NCBI GenBank assembly: GCA_021307315.1
Contig: JAJSPD010000006.1
Location: forward strand, 434,001 to 498,000
Source of the DNA: Bisporella sp. PMI_857
Taxonomy: Eukaryota; Ascomycota; Leotiomycetes; Helotiales; Helotiaceae
Length of the DNA stretch: 64,000 nucleotides
Direction: 5' to 3'
The notes under the pieces are model-generated. The model saw only the letters and a program-made list of their open reading frames with translations, did no database searches and was not told where the DNA came from. This document shows, one piece after another, positions 53,298 through 63,629 of this stretch; within the stretch, counting starts at the first letter, position 1, and every line of letters begins with the position of its first letter. The translations under genes and the position numbers were made by a program.

Positions 53298-54383
53298 TCA
53301 GATACTTAAGTTAAGTATCCTTACAGCGTTCCCTCCCAATGCAGCAGCTGCACCTTCTGTTTGACTTCCTAGAGCAGCTTTGATACCTTCATAATTTGTC
53401 TCAACGCTCGCCCACTTCCCGTCTTCTTTTCCTAGCGGCGGAAAAAAAGGATGGTCTGTCCCAAACAATACCCGATCCTCTCCACTCGCCTGAATCGCAG
53501 CCTTCAGTCCTACATCTCCATAAATAACTGCATCTAGGTAGATATTCTTCTTCAAGATCTCCCATACCGTTCTCCTATTCCGGCTTAGCTTGCCTTCGGC
53601 TTTGAGATGTGCGTCATGCTCAATGCAAGACTCGATCCTCCCTGCAAGAAATGGAAGTGTACCGCCCGAATGTGCGAGAATGATCTCCAGCTCTGGAACC
53701 TTCTCAAAGAGCCTGCGAGGATCATTCTTGTGACCGCAATGGTCGTCTCCATCGGAAATCCCAAGGCGAGTGGAAGAACATGTCCGTAACACTGCTTCTT
53801 TCTCCCCAGACTGAGCTGGGAAGTCCATAATGCGGATGCAAGAAAATTGGCAACTTTGCATCCTGCAATACCTCAAAGATTGGTAATAACTCCGGATCAT
53901 CGAGCCCCTTCCCCAACCCTGTCGTACCTAAAATAATGCCTCGCATATACTTTAGTTCCTTTAACCTCCGAATCTCCTTTACAATCACCTCCTTGCCACC
54001 ACTCAATGGGAGTGTAGCAAACGCATATAATCGGCCCGGAAACCTTGCACATTCCGTATCTACCTCATCATTGATATTCTTTGCAGCCTTTGCAGCTTCT
54101 TCTTGAGGCACCCAGTCTAACCATGGTTTGCTAATGATATGACAGATATGTCAATGGAGTGTGTATCCATGAACTTTATCTTTTCATTGATGTCATAGTA
54201 CTCTGCACCTACCGGCCGGCCTCGAGAAGTGCTTTCTGTATCCTCCGCGGGCAAGATGACCAGCCTTAACGAATCTGAGGATGGAAAGATATATGGAATT
54301 GAAGTCCGTGATTTGAGGAGACTGATGTAAGATGGGGGATAAACATGAGTATGAATATCCACAATGGGTGATTGTGAAGCCAT
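53298..54383 (-). CDS. Amidohydrolase, ACMSD-like decarboxylase family, frame-disrupted
   Basis: Amidohydrolase_2 (PF04909-type) metal-dependent decarboxylase or hydrolase, related to aminocarboxymuconate-semialdehyde decarboxylase. Single exon, about 362 residues; start at MASQSPIVDIHTHVYPPSY, where HTH is the first metal motif. Later signatures: FMDTHSIDISVISLANPW (after correction), GRLYAFATLPL, LKYMRGIILGTTGLG, PIFLHPHYGLP (metal His), LAHSGGTLPFLAGRIE and RVLFGTDHPFFPP (catalytic Asp). One-base losses near 54122 (C), 53793 (T) and 53720 (G) break the raw frame. It is divergent from a 2OG oxygenase 400 bp away, so the pair may act on one aromatic or nucleobase-type substrate; that is inference. 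Confidence 0.85.
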
Positions 54384-54783
54384 GACGCCCTGCTCCCTCC
54401 GTTCAAGAATATCTCTAAACGAGAAATGCTTGAGTTGATATAAAAAGCTCCGAACAGGCTTCCATTAAAAATTATAGGGACAATAGAATTGGGTAGATAT
54501 AGACCTTCCTGTTTGTGCTTAGTGTTACCTTGGCACCGTACCCAAGCAGCGTGTTTCAGAACCCCGCATTCCTTATCGCCCCTCCTTTCACTATCATGTA
54601 CTCCAAGTGAGCTTGTGCTTCAACAACCACCTATCTTCGGCCGCGGAGGCCGCCGTGAGACAAGAATAGGAAGTTTGTTTGTTGCTTCATCCTCTGACTT
54701 CTGGGTATTAACAAGGTCATATATCAATCTTGTCTGCATCCCACGAACACCACAGTTGCTAAACCTCTCCCACCCCATTAACA
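54384..54783. promoter_or_regulatory. 400-bp bidirectional promoter, amidohydrolase / 2OG oxygenase
   Basis: Lies between two divergent start codons, with no room for another gene. Co-regulation is possible; no particular site is recognised. Confidence 0.5.
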
Positions 54784-55864
54784 ATGCCATCCGCAGACCC
54801 AGCTTCAACAACCACAAGCGCCGTCAGCGCAGACAACCTCGTCATCCCCGTATTACCTCCATCACCTGTTAATTATCTGGCTAATGTTCCCAGCTCATCG
54901 ACTTCTCGCTCTTCCTCAATGGCACGCCCGCAGAACGCCAATCTGCCGCCTCCTCTATCCTCACCGGTTTCCAAAACGCGGGCTTTATTTACCTAATCAA
55001 CCATCCCATCTCCTCTTCCACCGTCTCTACTGTCTTCCAAACATCCGCAAAATTCTTTACGCGACCGACTGCTCAGAAAGATGCACTGGGCTGGACCACA
55101 CCTCGCGCGAACCGTGGCTATGTCGCCCATGGACGCGAGAAAACCACAACACTCACATCAAAGGAAGAAGTAGAGAAGCTAAAAGCCGGCGCGGTGTTGA
55201 TCTGAAAGAGAGTTTCGAGATAGGGCGTGAGGGTGCAGAAGGAATGCCGAACAATTGGCCTTCTGGCGACGAAGATGCAGAGACGTTCAAAAATGTGATG
55301 ATAGATTTTCACAATCAGGCTAAGGATTTGCATATTGAGGTCATGCGAGCTATTGCCGTGGGTATGGGCCTTGAAGGGTCATATTTTGACAGCTATACGG
55401 ATGTTGGAGATAACACATTACGGTTGCTACATTATCCGCCAGCACCTAAAGAAGTGTTCCGCAAGAATAGGCTCCAAGTAAGGGCTGGCGAGCACACTGA
55501 CTACGGATCTATCACACTACTCTTTCAGGATAATAGAGGAGGTTTGCAAGTTAAGAGCCCCGATGGAACGTTTGTAAACGCAACGCCGATCCCGGGATCC
55601 GTGGTAGTTAATGCAGGGGATTTGCTGGCGAGGTGGAGCAATGATACGATTAAGAGTACATTACATCGAGTAGTAGAACCTCCTTCACCAGCAGAAGGAG
55701 ATATGTATCCTGCTCGGTATAGTGTTGCATATTTCTGCAATCCTAACTATGACAGTCAGATAGAGGCTATAGAAGGAACGTATGGTGGCGAGAAGGGCGA
55801 GAGGAAGTACTCAGGTATCAACTCGGGAGACTATCTGGAGATGAGGCTTGCGGCCACTTACTAA
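54784..55864 (+). CDS. 2-oxoglutarate/Fe(II)-dependent dioxygenase (isopenicillin N synthase-like)
   Basis: Soluble oxidoreductase using Fe(II), O2 and 2-oxoglutarate. Exon 1 is 54784–54849; a 44-nt intron (54850–54893, CTAATG branch) is followed by exon 2, 54894–55864. The DIOX_N part reads NLVIPLIDFSLFLNGTPAERQ, AGFIYLINHPIS and ANRGYVAHGREKT. One base is missing near 55186–55190 to join KLKAGAG to VDLKESFEIGREG. The catalytic barrel has TLRLLHYPPAP, the HxD pair in GEHTDYGSITLLFQD, the distal His in STLHRVVEPP and the 2OG-binding RYSVAYFCNPN. About 346 residues, normal. The substrate cannot be told from sequence. Confidence 0.88.
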
Positions 55865-55970
55865 GTCCAGACGTTGACGGAGTTGGTGGAGTGTACATTC
55901 ATGTCAACCTACAGCCTTAAAATTCGCAAAAAGCCTTGCAATTATATACACCACCTGCTATACTTCATTA

Positions 55971-57816
55971 TCAAGCAATAATGTCCCAGCCTGCCAGTGC
56001 CCACACTGAGCCTAATAGCCACTCTATAATGTACTTTTCCTGAGAATCGTGTGGCTGCGGCAAGTCACTCATGCTATCCTGTGGTGGAGTGGGCAGCCTC
56101 AGGCTTTCCAGCTCTTGCCCATCCACTGCACTTTTTACCAGAGAACTTTGGATCATTTCTTTAGATCTCTTCAACATATCTTTAATATTTTTGGAAGAAT
56201 TTTTTGAGCCTAATTGTATGTCGGTGCCTGCCTCGTGTTCCGTCAACACACGCGCAACCAGCTCCTTTCGATCGGGAGATTTGCCCAATGCGGCGTACAG
56301 AATCTGTACCATGTGAAGGGCCTCTAATTTTATGGCTTCAAGAGACATTGTTGGACCCGAGTTCGTGATGTTTCCAGGACGGCCTGACTGAGCAACATGC
56401 TCCTTGAAGATTGCTTGAGATACCAGTCTTCCGATGTGATCCAATATGAAGAATAGAAGCCCCTCTAGGATCTCGCTATGCCCAGGTTCTCCAACGCTCC
56501 ATTCCATCTGGCACATTGATATCAAAGCCTTAGCTAGATATTTGGTAACTGCGTACTCTGCTCCTTCGACTGCTCTTGCTAATGAAGGTTAGCATGTGTA
56601 ATCAAGCTAGCCGGAAGAGGTTCTTGATTCATTTTGGCTTTCACCTACCACGCTTATGACGCAGTCTTCGATTCTCATCAGCTTCATCCTCTGCTTGCAA
56701 GCTGCACAGTGTTTGCAGGTGATTCAAAGCCATACTGAAGAACATTACCATGCGATAAGTTATACTCAGCCTGAGTTTCCTTCCTAGAATAGTCCGACAA
56801 AGTTCGCTTAGAGAATCGAAGCAAGCTCGAAAAGTGACCTGAATTTGGTACATAGATTGTTGAAGGAGTTCTATGACTTGTCGATCTGAATTCACTTTGG
56901 CCGACCATAAAGGAGTGGAGCAATCTGACAATACGCTTTCGAGCACGGTAATTGTTTGAATGCACACTCTCGACAGAGCCTCGATATTATCCGGAACCTT
57001 ACATTCTTTACATGATCTCTCCAGAATTTCTCGCTGTCGTGCAAGGCGCAAGACTACATACGATCGTTAGCATAAAGGTCTACTCCTCGAACAAAGGCTG
57101 TCTGTTTTTTCAGACCGCAGCTTGTTTGAACGGAAGACAAGCAGGCTAATGACATTGTAATATGAGTAGTATATGAAGGTTGACTGGGGGGGGGGGGGGT
57201 ACTGTGACATACTACTAGTGCTAAGTCTTAGTGTCATATCTTTGTCAAAGGCTGCCATGTCTCTCTCCTTCTGCTTGAGCCATTTTTCAGCATCGTGATA
57301 TTCGGCGGCACGTTTCTTCCCACTGGCAAATAAGGCTATCGGCTCTGTGGCGCCTATTCCCAACTGTTCTCGAACCACCTGGCCCTCTTCCAGAATTCGG
57401 ATCTTTTTCTCAAGCTCCTTCTTCTCCTGGTATATCATGCTATATTGATCTTTCCAATATCCAGAGGCATCGATATGCTGTTGGTTTACTTCTGGGTTTG
57501 TGCTCCCGACCTTAACGTTCTTTCTTAAGTGTGAACAATACTCTGTTTTTACATCAGTCATAACACGTATGTAAGGGCCGCTGGCACTCTCACGTTTGGT
57601 GGAGACCCCATCAGGCCTAGATTTCTGAATTGCGAAGGCAAGTGCTATTTGGCTCTGGGAGAAAACCGAAGAGAGGTTGTCTGGCATGGTCTGCGGTTTG
57701 GTCAGATCTACAACTGTTCCCGCATCCTTCGTGTGTAAACGATCAGGTGGCGCTGCAGATATAGAACATATTGATCCGGGATTAGATATGGCTGCTGCTG
57801 AGTCGTGCTTTGGCAT
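55971..57816 (-). CDS. Hypothetical protein of 538 residues, family not recognised
   Basis: Exons 57816–57213, 57053–56649 and 56578–55971 join in phase with GTATGT and GTAGGT donors and TAG acceptors, giving an unbroken 538-residue protein. The N-terminal third is Ser/Pro-rich and then basic (KRAAEYHDAEKWLKQKERDM) with a predicted coiled coil (YQEKKELEKKIRILEEGQVV). The middle and C-terminal parts are helical with regular Leu spacing (VIELLQQSMYQIQVTFRACF, FFILDHIGRLVSQAIF, ALHMVQILYAALGKS). No zinc finger or catalytic motif is seen. Intron 1 contains a 14-base C tract on the coding strand. A structural or regulatory role is a guess. Confidence 0.65.
57186..57199. repeat. 14-bp poly-G run (+ strand)
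   Basis: Longest homopolymer in the window, inside intron 1 of the minus-strand hypothetical gene. Its length is likely variable and hard to call. Confidence 0.8.
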
Positions 57817-58329
57817 TATACTATATGAAGTAACAAAGCATATTATTACTAGAAAAATTCATGAGAAAAGGATAGCGGACTTCGGAAAAAACTGTAGCTA
57901 CTATGGTAAGGAGCATTTCCCTTGTCTCTTTTGGAAGGTACGACAAATAGTTAGTCATCATCGCAAGCTCATTTGCGCATCTCAATCAAAGTAGAGAATC
58001 AGAAGCAGTAACATCTAAGATTGAATATACATTAAAAACACCTATTTATGTGGAGATCTAGTATGATTATGTATTTTTTTTTTTAATATGTATCTCAATG
58101 AATTTGGGATCCTGACCTACACTTCACTGAAAATTTCTACATGCACAGCGGCAAAGTGTAGAACTAGAATAGTAAATCAACTAGCGCCGAGCAGAAAATT
58201 CTCAAGCCACTGACTACATAATTTCTTATTATAAATGAATGCATTGACAAGAAATTTATGCCTGATCTGGAAGCGATGCTGGCACCACCTTACTAGACCA
58301 TTTGTAACATAGTAACGCAATAATCCAAA
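57817..58329. other. intergenic
   Basis: AT-rich, with a T tract near 58073–58084; no gene supported. Confidence 0.45.
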
Positions 58330-58644
58330 TTGACAAGCAATGTGTCCGAGGGATACTCTAGCGAAGATATAAGTAGTACGAAACGTTTGAAATGTAAAGC
58401 AGGGTTGATAACTTGGACTGTAAACTCCATACCCTCCATGTTTATGTCTGAACGAACTGCTAAGAAGCCTATCGAATCTCTCTGGAAGCAGACGGACTAC
58501 GAACCTGAATTTGGAATAGCGAAATATATCGATCAATCCTTTAGAGAGAGACTATACTCTGTGGTCAAGGATTTGCTCGAAGTACAGCCCAGTCTACAGA
58601 ACTTAGCACACGGATTTCAAAGGTTACAAAAAGTTATCCCTTAG
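58330..58644 (+). CDS. Hypothetical C-terminal fragment, 104 residues
   Basis: The open frame has no ATG near its beginning, but its last 60 residues look like real protein (PIESLWKQTDYEPEFGIAKY, RERLYSVVKDLLEVQPSLQN). It may be the last exon or remnant of a gene whose 5' part I cannot find upstream. No family recognised. Confidence 0.3.
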   Translation: MTSNVSEGYSSEDISSTKRLKCKAGLITWTVNSIPSMFMSERTAKKPIESLWKQTDYEPEFGIAKYIDQSFRERLYSVVKDLLEVQPSLQNLAHGFQRLQKVIP

Positions 58645-58800
58645 AGTATTTGTTATGAAGCCTATCATCTATTATTTTAGTTATTATATCCTACTAATGC
58701 CGCTCGTATTGTAGGATTTTAGCCATGTGTGAGGCCTATATTTGTTGTTGTGAGTCTAATTCAATGTATTTAGATACAACTGTATAAGATACATAATCAT

Positions 58801-60669
58801 TCAGCTACGACTGGTCTTGAGACCATCCCATACTGTAGCTTCGGTCACAACCGCGTCTGCCTTTTCACTGCCTGTCGCATCTGCAAAGAAATTAATCGTT
58901 GCACCGCCTTCATTAGCAACGTAGATCCTCGTCGAAATCACCGTTCTACCATTGATGAAAACCTCAACCACACTCATGTCCCAAAAAACCCGCACGTGCA
59001 GAGTTTCTTCCACTTGTATTCCCGAATCCGGATCGGCTATGGTAAACAGAGTGTGCGGAGCAACCTCTGCGGCTGTATTGATCTCAGAGTTTACGAGCGA
59101 TGCTTCCTTTCTTTCGATCACGAAAGTTTCGTTGGCAGAGTCAAAAAACATCACCGTTCTCACGGGCGTGCTTTTTTCTTCTGCTAAATTATTACGCGTT
59201 AGTTTATCTAAAATAGCAGTCTTACTTGATATATGGTCGATGTTGAATCCTACTCTGCTACTGGTCTGTCCGACGGCTATTTTGCACTCTAGTTCCCATG
59301 TCATTGATTTGACAGAAAATCTAGATAAACCGTCTCCTGCTTCTTGAAGAGGTATTTTCGAGATTGCGTAATGTTGTGCGTCGGATCTCAAATTTTCAAC
59401 CCGAGGATCTGGCGAGATGCCTAAAGTGGAGACTGAGTATGTACCTAGGCCGTCATCTTCACATTGAATAGAAGTAATCTCTTGTAATGCCGATCTATGA
59501 GCGCGAACAACATGGTGCGTTGTTTGAAGGTCCAACACACGAGGGAGTGAAATTACACCCTGCCAGCCTTGAGACTCTGCCAAAGATTTTGAATGATCTT
59601 CTTCTTGTATCCAACCAAACACGATGTTGCGCTTCGTGACAGGGTCCCAGAACGAATTTGATGCATAAAGACAGCCATGGTCAAAGTATCCTCCGTATTC
59701 ATAATCCATCAGTGGCGCAGATGGATCACCTTTGCTTGAAATTACAGTACCGGCCATCCACAAATGCAGACGCGATGTTCGGGTTTCCGTGGTGTGTGCT
59801 TTCGACGACGACATACCCTTTTTGGGCCGTGGTATGGCTCCTTCAACACCCATAATCAAAAAATCCTGTGTCTTCGATGATGTACCATTTTTCAGCGATG
59901 CGAAGTTCACGACTTCCCAGTTGCGTCCAAAGTCCCCCGACCAATGCGAAGGGCTGTAGTTTAGACCAACATCTGCTATAAGTCCAATATATATCCATGA
60001 GGAGAGGTTCGTGGGATCCACAGAATACACAAATGCTGTCGGCGTCGAATCTTTAATGCCACCTGATAAGATGCCGTATAGCTGCTTCTCTGGGGCTTTT
60101 TGGCCTTCAGCTAATAATGGCCATTGCGAAATGAAGGGATCACGAAATCCCGTGACAGAGAGGCCATCAGGTGGTCCTGGTAATATTGGATTTTTGTCCG
60201 ACTTCTTCCAGGTCCTCCCTCCATCGCGAGAGCTCGTTACACTGAGCGTTTCGCTACCATTGTTGTATGAAAGGGTATGGTGTATTGGAAGTCGAGAGAC
60301 CGATGTATAGATTTGCGTTAAACTGCCGTCCGCCTCTCCAGTGATGCTCGTTGGCTGGAAACATCCAGTGTAAACTGCACAGCGGTCGTATACCTCGGAA
60401 GGCTGTAAGCTGGGAGTTTTCGAGACCTCCCAGGACAAAAGGTCGGGGGACGTGGCTTGGCCCAGCATACATCTCCCCAAAAGTTTCCGTTTGGATTCCA
60501 TTGAAACGAGAGGTGATTATTTGGTCTCCGGGTTGTATCCAGGACCACACGGTCGTTCATCCAGCCATTTGCCGCTGAAATGGTAGGTCGGTCTCCATGT
60601 TGCTGAAACTGGAATCGTTGATTGCTTATACTCGAAATGCCGGGGTGTCCTGAAGCACAATGTCCTCAT
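58801..60669 (-). CDS. Glycoside hydrolase family 32 (invertase/fructanase type), frame-disrupted at 5' end
   Basis: Beta-fructosidase that splits sucrose or fructans. Single exon, about 620 residues; start placed at 60669 (MRTLCFRTPRHFEY), with WRPTYHFS then following. Five-bladed propeller motifs: GWMNDP (nucleophile Asp) near 60560, HLSFQWNPNGNFWGD, ATSPDLLSWEV, YTGCFQP, GFRDPFISQW, an acid/base candidate Glu in LIMGVEGAIP, GGYFDHGCLYASNSF and NIVFGWIQEED. The C-terminal beta-sandwich has LHVRVFWDMSVVEVFINGR. No signal peptide is visible, suggesting an intracellular enzyme, though the N-terminus is uncertain. Breaks cluster between about 60460 and 60580 (GC pair loss, C loss, one shift near AAATAAT, G loss near 60470); from 60460 to the stop the frame is clean. 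Divergent from a sugar transporter. Confidence 0.9.
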
Positions 60670-61322
60670 TATTTCTCTCACCCAGGTCGACAATATTCGC
60701 GGAGAGAGTTAAAGCCATTGTCAATTATGTACGATATGTACCGGCGAATGGGACTGAAGGTATGTGGCTGAAATTGAGGCAATCTAGTAATGTTCAATGG
60801 CAGGAGTTAAGTCTAACGGCAGAGAAATGGCAAAGGAGTTCGACTAGCAGTGTTGGAAGTGTCATAGACCAGAGCAAGTTGGCTGGCGTAAAGAAAAATC
60901 AGATGCAAAGCATGTAATCTTACTAGGACATGACCATGAAGCAGCAACCTCCCAAGGCGATATCCCCAGAGGAGAAATCCCCAAAGGGGAAATTCCCAAA
61001 GGGGAAATGGCTAAAGGGGATATATCCAAAGGAGAAATATCACAACAGGAGCCTGGCCAATGAACACGCGTAGATTTAATACCGGCGCTTTTGGCTGTGG
61101 GGATATGTTGCCACTGCCGACCCTGGAGACCCCAGCTGCGGGTGACCCGCACTAATCACACTCACACCTTCAACCCCGGACGACGTGGTTCCCTGCTCCA
61201 CTACCCCCAGACCCCTTCGCTGCATCATCAGGAAGACTACTTAAGTATTCGACCATATCAACCTTGAAAACATGCCTCATCTCTTCAGTCTACAGATCTG
61301 CTCTAGCTCTACCTTCCTCACC
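60670..61322. promoter_or_regulatory. bidirectional promoter, GH32 / MFS transporter
   Basis: About 650 bp between divergent starts of a hydrolase and a transporter that likely serve the same carbon source. It contains the 15-bp minisatellite below. A minus frame at 60862–61152 translates the repeat as ISPL-type units and is not credible as a gene. Confidence 0.6.
60959..61048. repeat. 15-bp minisatellite, six units
   Basis: Six consecutive degenerate 15-bp units of the form GAAATCCCCAAAGGG (variants begin GATAT or GAAAT and end AGGA or AGGG) fill this span. Several units contain the near-palindrome CCCNAAGGGG/CCCCAAAGGGG, so each could form a small stem or bind a dimeric factor. The array sits roughly mid-way between the GH32 and transporter starts. 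Confidence 0.8.
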
Positions 61323-62991
61323 ATGTCGGCCACTCAGCATCAAACCTCGGGACTAAGGATGCAAAACCTTCGGTCTCGCAGCACGAGGAGAAGAGCGAGA
61401 CTATTGTTGAGGTTCTGCCGTCCGACAAGCAGGCCATTGGCCATGCCATCAATGCTTTGCTCATCTTTTCATGTGTTACCGTCGGCGCTTCGTCTATGCT
61501 CTTCGGGTACGACGACAAGGTTATCTCACCCATCGCGGCCTTGGAGCCGTTCGTAAGTCTTCTGCCAGCGCGAGCATGTTGCCTCCAAATATCTAACCTT
61601 CCGCTCCAGGTCCAACACCTTCAAGGAATCAATCCAACCACCCATACCCTGGTGTTCACCGCTAGGAACCAGAACCTGATATTTTCCGTTCCTCTCGTCG
61701 GCTCCATTGTCGGCGCCGCCATTGCGCCGACGCTCACTTCTCGTCTGGGCCGGAAATGGCCCTGGTTGCCGCTTACCTCTTGTCATTTGGAGGTATCTTC
61801 CTCCAAATCTTCGCACCAAACATTACTGCCTTCGTCATGGGCCGCTTCTGGAACTCGATTGTGATGGGCATTGCCATGTCCGTAGCGCCGCTCTACTTGG
61901 CTGAGGTGGTACCGGCAACAATTCGTGGAGCCATAGTTACCTCGATGAACATCCTCAACCTAGTCGCGGGAGTGATCTCAACTTTTACTGTCTATGGTAC
62001 CCAACATCGGTCTGATTCTACATCATACAAGATTCCACTTGCTGTCCAATTCGCGATGCCTGCTCTATTGATCCCATTGACGTTTTTCATACCGGAGAGT
62101 CCACAGTGGTATATCAGCAAAGGGAGGATAGAAGAGGCACGAACAAATCTGCGCAAGTTGCGTGCCTTTAGCGATGCTGAGGTGGACGAGGAGCTTCGTG
62201 TTATGAAGATGTCTGAAGAACATGAGCGTCTCCTTACCTCCGATGTTCGATTCTGGGACATCTTCAACAAGCAGAACATTCGACGCACAATCACTGCTGG
62301 ATCAATTTATTCCTTCAATCAATGCTCAGGTATCATTTTGTCGACAACTTATGCAACTGTCTTTCTCACCCAAATCGGTGCCGGCGATCCATTCACGCTC
62401 ACTGTGGTTTCTTCCGTCCTTGTTCTTGCTGGCACAATTTTAGCTCCGTTTCTCATCGATCGACTAGGGCGTCGGCCGCTAGCCTTGACTGGCATGTCGT
62501 TGCTGCTCATTATCGATGTAATCGCAGGAGGCCTTGCATTTAATTCCTCGGACCGAAACAGCGCCCTCATCATTGCAGCAGTTTCTTTCATCTTCAACTT
62601 TGTGTGGGCAGCGTCTTTCTATTCCCTCTCCAACGTCCTCCCGTCAGAAATCGCTACGATGAAGCTCCGGAACTACACTATGGCATACACAATCGGCTGC
62701 TCGTATGTCACTGCGGTAACCACGACTCTCGCGGTTCCCCAACTTGTGTCAGCAGACGCCGCCAACCTTGGTGCAAAGACATATTTGATTTTTGGCGGAT
62801 GCATGGTTGGTATCATTACTTTCGTGTACTTCTTCGTACCCGAGACGCGCAATCGAACCTTTGCAGAGATTGACGAGATGTATGATGCCAAAATCCCGAT
62901 GCGTCACTGGCGTAATTTCGAGACGAGTAGCGAGGCCAAGACGGCGGTGATTCTCCCGGGAGAGAAGCTTACATCGGGAGCACACGTGTAA
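61323..62991 (+). CDS. MFS sugar transporter (alpha-glucoside/hexose permease type)
   Basis: Twelve-helix proton symporter of the Sugar_tr family. Exons 61323–61552 and 61610–62991; about 537 residues. The start at MSATQHQ is preferred; an in-frame ATG at 61272 is possible. Two one-base losses need correction: near 61352 (A) and in the A run 61754–61756. Family marks: LFGYDDKVISPI in helix 1, SRLGRKMALVAAYLL (GRK loop), VMGRFWNSIVMGIAMSVAPLY, IPESPQWYISKGRIEEA (PESPxW), IDRLGRRPLALTG, SEIATMKLR and the closing PETRNRTFAEIDEMYDAKIP. The last motif and loop lengths recall fungal maltose/alpha-glucoside permeases, so sucrose is a plausible substrate. It is flanked by GH32 and a Zn2Cys6 regulator. 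Confidence 0.92.
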
Positions 62992-63629
62992 AGCTGAGCA
63001 CAATTCACAGGTGGCTCTAGAAAGGATATGAAGATGTCCTCCTGTGTAGAAAGCGTGACATGGTTCTCTTTTACTTTTAAAAAGAGGTGTAGATAGCTTC
63101 ATAGGTATAGGGCGATCAATTTACAATCCTAAAACTTGGCATGCTCTCATGCTAGCAGTCAGAAATCAATTCTTGCTCTGAAAATTGGCATAAAGAAGAC
63201 CAAAGAATAATTGAGATATGGAGATATTCCGTCTGGCAGTTTACCACGTGGCTAGGCAATAGTCTAATGTAAATCAAGACTGAAGCATAGGCATACAGTA
63301 GCTATGTGGTTCTACAAGACTCCGACGCTTGGAAGGATAAAGAAGCCATTGCATTCTTATTGAAGAGAGAACATTTTAACACGACGGAATAGTGCCGTCG
63401 GCCCATGCAGTCCTAAGTGTGGAGGTACCCCGCATTGTGTTGGCCTGAGGCATCAATAATAAAAAACGATTACAGAACTAGCAAGGTCTGGCTTCTGTGG
63501 CTTAGACATGCTTTCGATTTTGTTTTCTTGAGACTTCATTCCCTTTCCGAGCCATTGTTTCTACCCACTCTCTCATCTACTCTACTCTACTCTACTCTAC
63601 TATCACAAACGCCCACACCGACACACGAT
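62992..63629. other. intergenic, transporter 3' flank and regulator promoter
   Basis: About 640 bp; no gene. Contains the pentanucleotide array below. Confidence 0.55.
63576..63600. repeat. (TCTAC)5 microsatellite
   Basis: Five perfect TCTAC units 29 bp upstream of the regulator start codon, within the presumed 5' UTR and part of a longer pyrimidine-rich leader. Confidence 0.85.

Noticed and set aside
54620..54817. Minus-strand frame in the amidohydrolase/oxygenase promoter
   Set aside because: It overlaps the start of the oxygenase and has no features; a chance frame in a short divergent promoter.
60862..61152. Minus-strand frame encoding repeated ISPL units
   Set aside because: The repeat peptide is a direct consequence of the 15-bp minisatellite; there is no other coding signal.
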